Source of the DNA: an uncultured Clostridium sp.
Lineage (GTDB): Bacteria; Bacillota; Clostridia; TANB77; CAG-508
Assembly: GCA_947567695.1 (NCBI GenBank)
Contig: CANONT010000008.1
Span: 1 to 47,302, forward strand
Length of the DNA stretch: 47,302 nucleotides
Direction: 5' to 3'
Shown here: positions 25,886-34,202 of the stretch, piece after piece
How positions within the stretch are numbered: the first letter of the stretch is position 1
Layout of the letters: each line of letters opens with the position of its first letter
The notes under the pieces: model-generated
Told to the model about the DNA's origin: nothing
Seen by the model: only the letters and a program-made list of their open reading frames with translations
The model's database searches: none
Made by a program: the position numbers and the translations under genes

Positions 25886-27142
25886 ATGGAAAACCTAGAA
25901 GAATGTATGAAATATTTTCAAGAAAGACCGTATCAAAGAATTTTTTACAAAATGAGGAAGAAATATGAATCTTATGGCAAATGGGAAGGAAATATTATGT
26001 TAGAAAATCCAACCCAAGAAGAAAAACAGGCATTAAGTGGATTTATGAAAGAAGATTACCATAAAAATAAAAGTATTACGATTTCGCTTAAAAAATTTGA
26101 AGCAAGATTACAAGAAACTAGGTTTTCTGCCATTCCTTTAAAGACAATTCTCGAAACTTATGATGGTAAACCATTGGTAAGTAAAAAAGCAAAAGAAGAA
26201 CAAGAAAGAAATGAAGAAGAACAGTTTTATCAAGAAATTTTACAGGAAAATAAAGACACACCAAGCTATTCTGTATTAGAAGGTTTGTGGCAAGATAAAG
26301 CCAATCATTTTTTTAAAAGGCATTATGGAAAAAATAAAGAAAATCTAAGAACGGCTATCCAACAAGCTTGTATTTGTTTTAATCAGTTACCAGAACAAAA
26401 AATGAAATTACCAGTATTTAGTGCCAATAGGATAAAATCGCCACATGGGTTGGATAGAAATACATTAACAGGTCAGATTTTTACAAGGCTATTGGCAGAA
26501 AATAGAAAACAAAAGGTGCCAAGAGATACAGAGGAATTAGCAGAATTATATTTTCAAAATAATTTGTTGGTAGATGATGTATCCAATATGGTTTTATGCA
26601 AAAATATAAGAGCCTATACTACAAAGGGGGAACATCTAGCTTGGAAGGGGTTTTGGGACGAAAAGGAAGCCATGCAAGCAACGTTGGAAAATCTGTCAAA
26701 AATAGTGGAAGTGAAAACAGATTATGAGTATGCACTGGTTATGGAAAATCCAGCTGTTTTTACAGCGATAGCAGATTGTTTAAAAGAAAAGAGAGTTCCT
26801 CTTGTGTGTACTTATGGACAAGTAAAGTTGTCAGGCATCGTATTGATTAAATTGTTAACGAAGTCATGTAAAACGATTTTTTATTCGGGCGATATGGATC
26901 CAGAGGGAATTCAGATTGCTGATAGGCTAAAGACTAGATTTCCCAATGCGATACAGTTGATTGGTTTTGATCCAGATACTTATTATGAGAATTTGTCACA
27001 GGTTACTCTTTCAGAGGAACGACTTCATAAGTTGGATAGCTTGCAAAGTGAGGAACTTCTTGCGATTGCTAAGATAGTGAAACAGTACAAAAGGGCTAGT
27101 TATGAGGAGTTGAAAATAGAAAAAATATGCACTATTATATAG
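25886..27142 (+). CDS. jetD: Wadjet type II nuclease JetD (TIGR02679 family, Toprim)
   Basis: 418 residues. JetD is the topoisomerase VI-like subunit that cuts DNA once JetABC has recognised a circular plasmid. The N-terminal half (CMKYFQERPYQRIFYKMRKK; LENPTQEEKQALSGF) fits TIGR02679. The C-terminal Toprim metal site shows Glu in VMENPAVF (near residue 286) and Asp-x-Asp in YSGDMDPEGIQIA (near 335). AGGAGAGGAAAC precedes ATG 25886. The gene is bracketed by two hairpins whose cores are inverted relative to each other. Confidence 0.92.
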   Translation: MENLEECMKYFQERPYQRIFYKMRKKYESYGKWEGNIMLENPTQEEKQALSGFMKEDYHKNKSITISLKKFEARLQETRFSAIPLKTILETYDGKPLVSKKAKEEQERNEEEQFYQEILQENKDTPSYSVLEGLWQDKANHFFKRHYGKNKENLRTAIQQACICFNQLPEQKMKLPVFSANRIKSPHGLDRNTLTGQIFTRLLAENRKQKVPRDTEELAELYFQNNLLVDDVSNMVLCKNIRAYTTKGEHLAWKGFWDEKEAMQATLENLSKIVEVKTDYEYALVMENPAVFTAIADCLKEKRVPLVCTYGQVKLSGIVLIKLLTKSCKTIFYSGDMDPEGIQIADRLKTRFPNAIQLIGFDPDTYYENLSQVTLSEERLHKLDSLQSEELLAIAKIVKQYKRASYEELKIEKICTII

Positions 27143-27163
27143 TAAAAATCAATATATAAATTT

Positions 27164-27355
27164 TTCAAGTTTCGACTTTTTGCCAGTGAGGGGTGTAATA
27201 TATCATTTTTTTACACTTTGTGTGTCGCAACCTACCCAATTAATTATTTATCTGTAGGTTGCTCCAATCGCACTCGCTTTACTCGTTTGGTCGCTTACGC
27301 AGTGTTGCAAAAATGATATATTACACCCCTCACTGGCAAAAAGTCGAAACTTGAA
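27164..27355. repeat. Long hairpin element, copy 2 of the core-sharing pair (after jetD)
   Basis: A 47-base perfect stem, TTCAAGTTTCGACTTTTTGC onward (27164-27210), is mirrored at 27309-27355. The core contains GTGTGTCGCAACCT, a CCTAC...GTAGG stem and GGTTGCTCCAATCGCACTCG followed by GTTTGGTCGCTTACGC. That core is the near-identical reverse complement of copy 1. It closes the Wadjet cluster and could terminate it, although no classic T tract follows the outer stem. Confidence 0.9.
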
Positions 27356-27386
27356 ATAAATTTAATTTTAACAGGAGAAAATTAGA

Positions 27387-28793
27387 ATGTATTATTTAAA
27401 AGAAATAGAAAAATATACAAAAGGAAAGATTATAAATGGAAATCCAGAAACCAAATTAAAAGAATATGGTTTAACAACGGACAACCACCAAAAAGGAGAA
27501 TTTTTTATACCCATAGTATTTAAAAATGTCAATCGAGAAGAATTTATTATAGAGGCTGTGAAAGCTGGAACAATAGGCTTTATGATAAATAAAAATTCGG
27601 AACAATATACCCAAATAATAGAAGAAGCCAAACAGATAAATCCTAACATTTGTATCGTAGCAGTAGAAGATGTAAATCAAGCCTTGTATCAGCTTGGACT
27701 AGAAAGTCGAAGAAGAAATATTGATAAGCCAGTCATAGCAGTAACAGGAAGTGTGGGAAAAACAACCTTATGTAGTTTAATAGCTAGTGTATTGAAAACA
27801 GAAATCAAGGTACTGCATGATTTTGAGAGTCGAAACAAAAATACGAGATGGCATGTATCACAACTATTAATGTATTTTGAAAATTATGATATGGCTGTTA
27901 TTGAATTGGGCATTAGTGATTTAGGAATAATGAAGCAATTATCAAAACTAGTAGAACCTTCTATTGCCATTATTAATCAGATTGGTATGGCACATATCAA
28001 TCATTTAAAAAACAAAGAAACGGTTTTGGCGGAAAAATTACACATTACAGATTATATAAAAGATAAAAAGATATTATTTGTTAATACAGATAACAAAGAA
28101 CTACAAACTGTCAAAAAATCAGCCTCCTATGAATTGAGAGAATATAATTCTCGAGACGCTTATGAGATAAAAGAAGAAAATGGAAAAATAAGTTTTAGAA
28201 CAAAAATATATGGAAAAGAAACACAATTTTATCTTAATTTATATGGTAGGCATCATATATCCAATATTGTTTTAGCAATTAAAATTGGAGAAATTTATCA
28301 GATTGGTTATGAAAATATCGTAAAAGCAATTAATCAATTTCAACCAGTTAAAGGAAGATTAAAAGTATTAAAAAATGAACAAAAAAACATAACAGTAATA
28401 GATGATGCTTATAGTTGTTCTAGTATAGAAGCTGTTAAATTAGGATTAGAAACAGCCAATCAAATGCCAAGTCAAAGAAAAATAGCTGTTTTAGGTAGAA
28501 TGGAAGCATTAGGAGAACAAGCCTCAGCTATGCATCAAGAATTAGGGGCATTTTTTCAAGAATTAAATTTTGATTATCTATACACAACAGGAGGTTACAA
28601 AAAGGATTTAGCCAAAGGAGCAATAAATGCTTTTGCAGAAGGAAAGATAAGAAAATTTAAAACAACAGAAAAGTTGATAAAAGCACTAGAAGAAGAGATA
28701 CAAGAAGGAGACTTGATTTATGTTAAGGGGGCTAATACGCAGTCTTTTGATAGAATAGTAGATATTTTGAAGGAAAAATGCAAGGTTAGTTAA
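27387..28793 (+). CDS. MurF-like Mur ligase (UDP-MurNAc-tripeptide:D-Ala-D-Ala ligase family)
   Basis: 468 residues in the three-domain Mur ligase layout. The ATP loop is VTGSVGKTT (near residue 118), the central part has IELGISDLGIM and QIGMAHINHL, and the C-terminal domain has GRMEALGEQA. In ordinary MurF the central motifs read like DDTYNANP and the end like KGSR; here they read DDAYSCSSIEAV and KGANTQSFD. It also stands outside a cell-wall gene cluster. It may be the organism's MurF or a specialised paralogue. CAGGAGAAAA precedes ATG 27387. Confidence 0.82.
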   Translation: MYYLKEIEKYTKGKIINGNPETKLKEYGLTTDNHQKGEFFIPIVFKNVNREEFIIEAVKAGTIGFMINKNSEQYTQIIEEAKQINPNICIVAVEDVNQALYQLGLESRRRNIDKPVIAVTGSVGKTTLCSLIASVLKTEIKVLHDFESRNKNTRWHVSQLLMYFENYDMAVIELGISDLGIMKQLSKLVEPSIAIINQIGMAHINHLKNKETVLAEKLHITDYIKDKKILFVNTDNKELQTVKKSASYELREYNSRDAYEIKEENGKISFRTKIYGKETQFYLNLYGRHHISNIVLAIKIGEIYQIGYENIVKAINQFQPVKGRLKVLKNEQKNITVIDDAYSCSSIEAVKLGLETANQMPSQRKIAVLGRMEALGEQASAMHQELGAFFQELNFDYLYTTGGYKKDLAKGAINAFAEGKIRKFKTTEKLIKALEEEIQEGDLIYVKGANTQSFDRIVDILKEKCKVS

Positions 28794-28821
28794 GATGATT
28801 TTAAAGTAAGGAGTTTATACT

Positions 28822-29397
28822 ATGAATGAAAAAGAAAAAATGTTAGCAGGAGAATTATACGATGCTAACTATAATGAAGAATTGCAAAAAGAAAGAGAAA
28901 AAGCCAAAGACTTATGTTATGAATACAATCAAATCAAACCATCGAATCAAGAAGAAAAAAGAAAAATAATGAAACAATTGTTAGGAAGTACAAAACAAGA
29001 TTTTTTAATCGAGCAACCATTTATGTGTGATTATGGCTATAACATAGAAATAGGAGAAAATTTTTATGCCAATCATAATTTAATTATTTTAGATGGTAAT
29101 AAAGTGAAATTTGGTGACAATGTATTTATTGCCCCAAACTGTGCATTTTATACAGCAGGGCATCCACTCGATGCAGAACAGCGAAATAAAGGATTAGAAT
29201 ATGCGAAACCAATTGAAGTGGGTAATAGTGTGTGGATTGGTGGAAATGTAGTCGTGTTACCAGGTGTGAAGATAGGCGATCATTGTGTGATTGGGGCAGG
29301 AAGTGTTGTGACAAAAGACATTCCAGACAATAGTGTTGCGGTTGGTAATCCTTGTAAGGTGATTCGAAAAATTGATGAAATATTTGAAAAATGTTAA
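28822..29397 (+). CDS. Maltose/galactoside O-acetyltransferase family protein (left-handed beta-helix)
   Basis: 191 residues. A short N-terminal helical cap (EKEKMLAGELYDANYNEEL) is followed by hexapeptide repeats. FIAPNCAFYTAGHPLD carries the catalytic His, and SVWIGGNVVVLPGVKIGDHC continues the helix, ending with NPCKVIRKI. It acetylates sugar or related hydroxyl groups from acetyl-CoA, and the true acceptor in such proteins is often unknown. TAAGGAG precedes ATG 28822. It probably shares a transcript with the Mur ligase 28 bases upstream. Confidence 0.93.
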   Translation: MNEKEKMLAGELYDANYNEELQKEREKAKDLCYEYNQIKPSNQEEKRKIMKQLLGSTKQDFLIEQPFMCDYGYNIEIGENFYANHNLIILDGNKVKFGDNVFIAPNCAFYTAGHPLDAEQRNKGLEYAKPIEVGNSVWIGGNVVVLPGVKIGDHCVIGAGSVVTKDIPDNSVAVGNPCKVIRKIDEIFEKC

Positions 29398-29459
29398 TTA
29401 ACATAAAATAAAATTTAGATGTGGGACCTGAAACGGCAACCGAAAAGGAACTTAACGAA

Positions 29460-29606
29460 TTAAGAAAAAAGTACTGTGTTTACATATTCCTTAAGATCAT
29501 CTAAAATCTTAGAAAGTTTTGTAAACGGATCTTTACTTTGAGGATTTGGTGTATTTATAGCATTTGTCATCCGTTTTTGATAGTTTTCAAACGTCTTAGT
29601 GTCCAT
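29460..29606 (-). CDS. Small 48-residue protein, divergent from the RhuM-family gene
   Basis: On the minus strand TAGGAGG stands in front of an ATG whose frame reads MDTKTFENYQKRMTNAINTP and ends KEYVNTVLFS. A well-formed promoter lies upstream (TTGTAT, 17 bases, TATAAT; plus-strand 29666-29694). The product is hydrophilic with a helical C-terminal half. I recognise no family. The strong expression signals argue it is a real gene. It faces away from the RhuM-family gene and may form a pair with it. Confidence 0.6.
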   Translation of the reverse strand: MDTKTFENYQKRMTNAINTPNPQSKDPFTKLSKILDDLKEYVNTVLFS

Positions 29607-29665
29607 AAAATAACCTCCTAAAAAAATTATTTCTAATGTGGTTAAAACTACAAAAGTCTAATTAA

Positions 29666-29694
29666 ATTATACTACAAAATTATGTAAAATACAA
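29666..29694 (-). promoter_or_regulatory. Minus-strand promoter of the 48-residue gene
   Basis: Read on the minus strand: TTGTAT (29694-29689), 17 bases, then TATAAT (29671-29666), about 60 bases before the start codon. Confidence 0.6.
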
Positions 29695-29787
29695 ACTGAA
29701 AGAAAATACGATATAATAAAGATGGTAAATCAGAACAATGTAAAAAATTCACATAGAAAATATGTTACATAAATTTAACGAAAAACA

Positions 29788-29816
29788 TTGACATTTCAAT
29801 TATCTTATTATAAAAT
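29788..29816 (+). promoter_or_regulatory. Strong sigma-A promoter of the RhuM-family gene
   Basis: Perfect TTGACA (29788-29793), 17 bases, then TAAAAT (29811-29816). The divergent region 29607-29859 carries this and the minus-strand promoter and no other gene I can see. Confidence 0.75.
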
Positions 29817-29859
29817 ACAAACAATAGTTCTAAAATAAGTATAGATTGGAGAGATTTAT

Positions 29860-30906
29860 TTGAAGAAAAATAAGGAAGATAATCTTATTCGTTCGAGTAC
29901 AGCTGAATACTTAACATATATAGCAGCAACTGGAGATAATCCAGAGGCAATAGAGGTTCGATATGAAGATGAAAATATTTGGCTAACACAAAAAATGTTG
30001 GCTACTGTTTATGGTGTTGAATTAAATACAATAAATTATCATATAAAGAAAATATATGAAGATAAAGAGTTAACCCAAGATTCAACCATTCGAATTTTTC
30101 GAATAGTTCAAAAAGAAGGAAATAGAGAAGTTTCAAGAAATATTGCTCATTACAATTTGCAAATGATAATTGCAATTGGATTTAAAGTTGATAATGAAAA
30201 AGCAATTCAGTTTAGAAAATGGGCTAATCAAATAGTTAAAGATTATACTATAAAAGGTTGGGTAATGGATGATGAACGTTTAAAAAATGGAGGCTCAATT
30301 TTAACTGAAAAATATTTTGAAGAACAGTTAGAGAGAATACGAGAAATAAGAATCTCAGAAAGAAAATTTTATCAAAAGATTACTGACATTTATGCTACAT
30401 CAGTAGATTATGATAAAACTGCAAAATCAACAATTAGATTTTTTACTTCTGTTCAAAATAAATTACATTATGCTGTTTCAGGAAACACAGCAGCAGAAAT
30501 TGTTTATAATAGAGCAGACCATAAAAAAGAAAATATGGGGCTAACATCTTGGAATGGAGCACCAAGTAGCAAAATACATAAATATGATGTAGTTATTGCA
30601 AAAAATTATTTATCAGAAACTGAAATTGGACAACTTGAAAGATTAGTTTCAGCATATTTAGATTTAGCAGAAATGCAAGCAATAAGACATATTCCAATGA
30701 CAATGGCAGACTGGGAAGAACGATTAAACGGTTTCTTAACACTATGGGATCATAATATTTTGCAAGATAATGGAAAAATATCAGCTGAAATGGCAAAATT
30801 ACATGCTGAAACAGAATTTGAAAAATATAGAGTTATACAAGATAAAAATTATATTTCAGACTTTGATGAGTTAGTAACAGAAACAAAAAAATTAAATAAC
30901 ATCTAA
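29860..30906 (+). CDS. RhuM-family protein (virulence-associated, toxin/defence-linked)
   Basis: 348 residues. The N-terminal part (VRYEDENIWLTQKMLATVYGV, then NYHIKKIYEDKEL) and FRKWANQIVKDYTIKGWVMDDERLKNGG are diagnostic of RhuM, which includes a DNA-binding helix-turn-helix-like segment. The C-terminal part (LTSWNGAPSSKIHKYDVVIAKN; TMADWEERLNGFLTLWDHNIL) is the Fic/DOC-linked region of this family. The molecular role is not settled; family members are often seen near restriction and toxin genes. The start is TTG 29860, six bases after GGAGAG; no ATG gives a better fit. Confidence 0.88.
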   Translation: MKKNKEDNLIRSSTAEYLTYIAATGDNPEAIEVRYEDENIWLTQKMLATVYGVELNTINYHIKKIYEDKELTQDSTIRIFRIVQKEGNREVSRNIAHYNLQMIIAIGFKVDNEKAIQFRKWANQIVKDYTIKGWVMDDERLKNGGSILTEKYFEEQLERIREIRISERKFYQKITDIYATSVDYDKTAKSTIRFFTSVQNKLHYAVSGNTAAEIVYNRADHKKENMGLTSWNGAPSSKIHKYDVVIAKNYLSETEIGQLERLVSAYLDLAEMQAIRHIPMTMADWEERLNGFLTLWDHNILQDNGKISAEMAKLHAETEFEKYRVIQDKNYISDFDELVTETKKLNNI

Positions 30907-30943
30907 GCGATAACTTACAATTTTAAAAGGAGCAGGCAAAAGA

Positions 30944-30991
30944 ATGGTTATAAAAGAAATGCCAATAGACCAATCTTTTTTGGCAATTTAA
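30944..30991 (+). other. Possible 15-codon leader or gene remnant with GCCAA/TTGGC hairpin
   Basis: AAAAGGAGC is followed by ATG 30944 and a frame of 15 codons (MVIKEMPIDQSFLAI). It overlaps the stem TGCCAA...TTGGCA (30960-30985), which resembles the outer ends of the repeat at 10652. It could be a leader peptide, a remnant or chance. Confidence 0.25.
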
Positions 30992-31050
30992 AATATGATT
31001 ATTATTTAATTGTGATTAAATTACAATATTTTTAGAGAGGAGAAAATAGG

Positions 31051-31557
31051 ATGGATTTAAAAAATTTTCAATTAGCACCTTTATATGCGATTGATCAAGA
31101 ATGGGCATTATTAACGGCAGGAGTAAGAGAAAAGTTCAATACTATGACAATTAGTTGGGGAGGATTAGGAACTATTTGGAATAAGCCTGTTGTTACTGTG
31201 TATGTAAAACCAATTCGTTATACTTATGAATTCATGGAAAGCAACGAATATTTTACAATCAGCTTTTATGATGAAAAATATAAAAAAGATTTAGGAATAT
31301 TAGGTAGTAAGTCTGGTAGAAATTTAGATAAGATTGCACTTACAAAACTTACACCAGAGTTTTTAGAGAATACAACATCTTTTAAAGAAGCAAAACTAAC
31401 AATCGTATGTAAAAAAATTTATTTTCAAGATTTAGATATTAACAATATTAACACCAACAGCATTCCACAAAGTGAAGTAGACCGATTTTATAAAGAAGAA
31501 CCTATGCACAGAATGTATATAGGAGAAGTTATTGATATCATAGATCAAAGAATATGA
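31051..31557 (+). CDS. Flavin reductase-like / FMN-binding split-barrel protein
   Basis: 168 residues. The segment NTMTISWGGLGTIWNKPVVT, then YVKPIRYTYEFMESNEYFTI, is the usual flavin-binding core of the flavin reductase-like family, small FMN proteins that move electrons or protect against oxidants. GAGAGGAGAAA precedes ATG 31051. The partner enzyme is unknown. It begins a short run of small metabolic genes up to 33250. Confidence 0.9.
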   Translation: MDLKNFQLAPLYAIDQEWALLTAGVREKFNTMTISWGGLGTIWNKPVVTVYVKPIRYTYEFMESNEYFTISFYDEKYKKDLGILGSKSGRNLDKIALTKLTPEFLENTTSFKEAKLTIVCKKIYFQDLDINNINTNSIPQSEVDRFYKEEPMHRMYIGEVIDIIDQRI

Positions 31558-31581
31558 AAATCAAAGTAAGGAGTTTTGGAT

Positions 31582-32340
31582 ATGAAGGAAAAAGAAATTC
31601 GTATCAAAAGTACAGATGAAATAGTATTAAATGCACTTATATCAAAAGTTTCAGATAATAAAGAAATAGTTATTTTATGCCATGGAATTACAGCAAACAA
31701 AGAAGAATGTGGCATGTTTACAAAATTAACAAGTGAATTGAGAAATCACAAAATAAACTCATTGAGATTTGATTTTCGTGCACATGGAAAAAGTACAGGG
31801 AATGATTATGAAATGACACCAACAAAAGAAGCAGAAGATGTAAAAAGTGTGATAAAATATGTCACTGAATTAGGCTATAACAAAATCATAATATTAGGAG
31901 CTAGTTTTGGAGCTAGTGCTATTTCCTTAGTAGATTATAGTCAATATAAAGAAGTAAAAGCTATTATTGATTGGTATGGAGCAATTGATTACTTAAAATC
32001 AACAGTTCCATATTGGAATGAAGAGAATAGAAAAATAGCAAATGAAAAAGGATATGTAGAATTGCAAGGTAAATTATTTAGATTAGGAAAAACATGTATT
32101 AATGAGATTTATTCTTTAAAACCTTATGAAAATTTAGCAAAAGGAAATTTACCAATTTTGTTTGTTCATGGTACAAATGATGAAAAAGTACCACATCAAG
32201 TATCATTAGATGCAAGTAAGAAATGTAAAAATTCAAGAATAGAACTAATAGAAAATGCGGGACATGGTTTTTTAGATTCGAAAGAAACGATGGAACAGGC
32301 GATTAAAATAACAGTTGATTTTATAAAAGAACAATTATAA
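31582..32340 (+). CDS. Alpha/beta hydrolase (acyl esterase/lipase-like)
   Basis: 252 residues. The oxyanion segment CHGITANKEE precedes the nucleophile elbow GASFGAS. The acid is likely the Asp of GTNDEKVP and the base is His in NAGHGF, completing a Ser-Asp-His triad. The family includes serine aminopeptidase-like and cinnamoyl-esterase-like hydrolases; the substrate cannot be told. ATG 31582 lies 8 bases after AAGGAG and is preferred over TTG 31576. Confidence 0.92.
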   Translation: MKEKEIRIKSTDEIVLNALISKVSDNKEIVILCHGITANKEECGMFTKLTSELRNHKINSLRFDFRAHGKSTGNDYEMTPTKEAEDVKSVIKYVTELGYNKIIILGASFGASAISLVDYSQYKEVKAIIDWYGAIDYLKSTVPYWNEENRKIANEKGYVELQGKLFRLGKTCINEIYSLKPYENLAKGNLPILFVHGTNDEKVPHQVSLDASKKCKNSRIELIENAGHGFLDSKETMEQAIKITVDFIKEQL

Positions 32341-32354
32341 ATGGAGAAAAAATT

Positions 32355-32636
32355 ATGAAACATTTTATTATAGTTAAATTTGATGACACACAAAACATTC
32401 AGGACACATTAGAACCAATAAGAAATTTATTTAATCAGTCTTTAAACATAGAGGGCGTTAATCATGTTCAAATTCATACATCAAATACAAATCGATCCAA
32501 TAGACATGATTTAATGATAGAAATGAACCTTACTGAAAAAGGGTTAGAAGCATTTGACCATTCGGAAATACATAGAATATGGAAAAATGAATATGGGAAG
32601 TACATTGTAAATAAAACTATATTTGATTGTGATTAA
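32355..32636 (+). CDS. Dabb (stress-responsive alpha/beta barrel) family protein
   Basis: 93 residues. MKHFIIVKFDD at the start, central HDLMIEMNLTEKGLEAF and the final GKYIVNKTIFD fit the dimeric ferredoxin-like Dabb fold. Function in bacteria is mostly unknown. It starts 14 bases after the hydrolase stop and is probably co-transcribed with it. Confidence 0.85.
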   Translation: MKHFIIVKFDDTQNIQDTLEPIRNLFNQSLNIEGVNHVQIHTSNTNRSNRHDLMIEMNLTEKGLEAFDHSEIHRIWKNEYGKYIVNKTIFDCD

Positions 32637-32668
32637 ATTAAAAGAGTTTTAGAAAGAGGGAAAAACGA

Positions 32669-33250
32669 ATGAATAACGCACAAAAACATGTCATAATAGC
32701 AGGCGTACCAAGAGCAGGAAAAACAACCTTATGCTCTTTGCTTAGTGACTCATCGAGATATCAACACTTAACCATGGATGCTATTGTTATGGCACTAGAA
32801 TCTGCCTTTCCAGAAACCAAAATAAAATATACGGATTGTTGGGACTTTTTACCGACAAGCAAACAGTTAATTAAATTTATACAAGAAATAATCACAACCG
32901 ATAATTACGCTAAACTACCCTATCGATTAGCTTTAGATTTATATCATATTACACCACAAGAATATGCTGAAAACATCAACAAGGAATACTGTTCCATTTA
33001 TTTCTTAGGATATCCAGACATATCAGTACAAGAAAAGTTTAAGCAGATTAGAATTCATGATACTATTTACGATTGGACAAGCCAAAGAGAAGATAAAATA
33101 GTATTAGAACATATAGAAAAATACATAGAAATTAGTCAATTTCTTGAAGAAGAATGTCGAAAATATCAATTACCATTTATTAATGTTAGTAATAATAGAG
33201 AAGAAATACTAAAAAAATTAGCCAATGAAATAATTCAAGATAACTGTTAA
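32669..33250 (+). CDS. P-loop kinase-like protein (adenylate/shikimate kinase fold), unknown substrate
   Basis: 193 residues with a clean Walker A, GVPRAGKTTL, near the N-terminus (residues 12-21), then HLTMDAIVMALESAFP, an acidic position like the substrate-binding Asp of small-molecule kinases. The rest is helical, ending in an amphipathic segment. It lacks a lid motif I can name. AGAGGG precedes ATG 32669. It lies where addB often sits in Firmicutes, upstream of addA, but it is not AddB. Confidence 0.8.
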   Translation: MNNAQKHVIIAGVPRAGKTTLCSLLSDSSRYQHLTMDAIVMALESAFPETKIKYTDCWDFLPTSKQLIKFIQEIITTDNYAKLPYRLALDLYHITPQEYAENINKEYCSIYFLGYPDISVQEKFKQIRIHDTIYDWTSQREDKIVLEHIEKYIEISQFLEEECRKYQLPFINVSNNREEILKKLANEIIQDNC

Positions 33251-33317
33251 TGTTTGGACTTTTAAATAAAAACGTAATGAAAGGCAAACAATGATAAATA
33301 AGAAAAAGGAGTAACAA

Positions 33318-34202
33318 ATGAGCCAAGTAAAATGGACACCAGAACAGCAAGACGCTATTGATCAAAAAGGAAGTAATATCTTAGTAGCTGCTGCTGCTGG
33401 AAGCGGAAAAACAGCCGTATTAGTAGAAAGAATCATCAACAAAATCATACAAGACAAAATAGACATAGACAAACTATTAGTCGTAACCTTTACCAACAGT
33501 GCAGCAGCTGAAATGAGAGAAAGGGTATTAAATGCCATCTATCAAAAGCTAGAAGAAACACCAGAAGACGAGAACTTGCAAAGACAAATAACCTTATTAA
33601 ACAAAGCAAGTATCTGTACCATTGATTCTTTCTGTTTAGAAGTAGTACGAAATAACTTTTATGAATTAGAAAACATATCGCCAAACTTTAGAATTGCAGA
33701 TACAACAGAAATGGAACTCTTAAAGCAAGAAGTAATCGAAGATCTATTTGAAGAAAAATATGAAACGGAAGACAGTGATTTTACCAAATTAATCAATATT
33801 TATACCAGTTATCGAGATGATACCCCATTAAAAGATTTAATGTTAAAAATAGATTCTTACATACAAAGCAATCCGTTTCCGCAAAAATGGTTAGCAGAAA
33901 AAATAGAAATGTTTAATTTGGAGGAAAACTTAGATCAAGATTTCAGCCAAACACCTTGGGGTCATATTTTATTACAAGAAGTCAAAGAAGAATTAATCGA
34001 TGACATCAGTATGTTAGAAAAGGTAGAACAAGATTTATCCAAGGAACCAGACCTAGAGAAATTTTACCAAACCATAAGAAGTGACATCGAGCAACTAGAA
34101 AACTTGAAAAACAATTTAAACAATTGGGATCAAGCCTATGAAATAGCTCGGGACACTAAAATTTGTAACATGGCCAAGGCAAAAAGTAGAATCAGAGCGT
34201 AA
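33318..34202 (+). CDS. addA: ATP-dependent helicase/nuclease AddA, N-terminal fragment (frameshifted gene)
   Basis: First of three frames that together make one AddA of about 1200 residues (33318-36928), the end-resecting helicase-nuclease of Gram-positive recombination. This part has motif I AAAAGSGKTAVLVER, motif Ia VVTFTNSAAAEMRERV and TIDSFCLEVVRNNF. The frame ends AKSRIRA at 34202. The next frame reads FVTWPRQKVESERKDRAKEI through the same bases, which is family-like. Removing one A from the A4 run at 34158-34161 restores one frame. AAAGGAGTAAC precedes ATG 33318. Confidence 0.93.
   Translation: MSQVKWTPEQQDAIDQKGSNILVAAAAGSGKTAVLVERIINKIIQDKIDIDKLLVVTFTNSAAAEMRERVLNAIYQKLEETPEDENLQRQITLLNKASICTIDSFCLEVVRNNFYELENISPNFRIADTTEMELLKQEVIEDLFEEKYETEDSDFTKLINIYTSYRDDTPLKDLMLKIDSYIQSNPFPQKWLAEKIEMFNLEENLDQDFSQTPWGHILLQEVKEELIDDISMLEKVEQDLSKEPDLEKFYQTIRSDIEQLENLKNNLNNWDQAYEIARDTKICNMAKAKSRIRA

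Noticed and set aside
25699-27355. CRISPR array or tRNA cluster suggested by repeated GC-rich blocks
   Set aside because: There are only two copies, inverted, 1.5 kb apart, with no spacer pattern and no tRNA fold or TTCRA loop.
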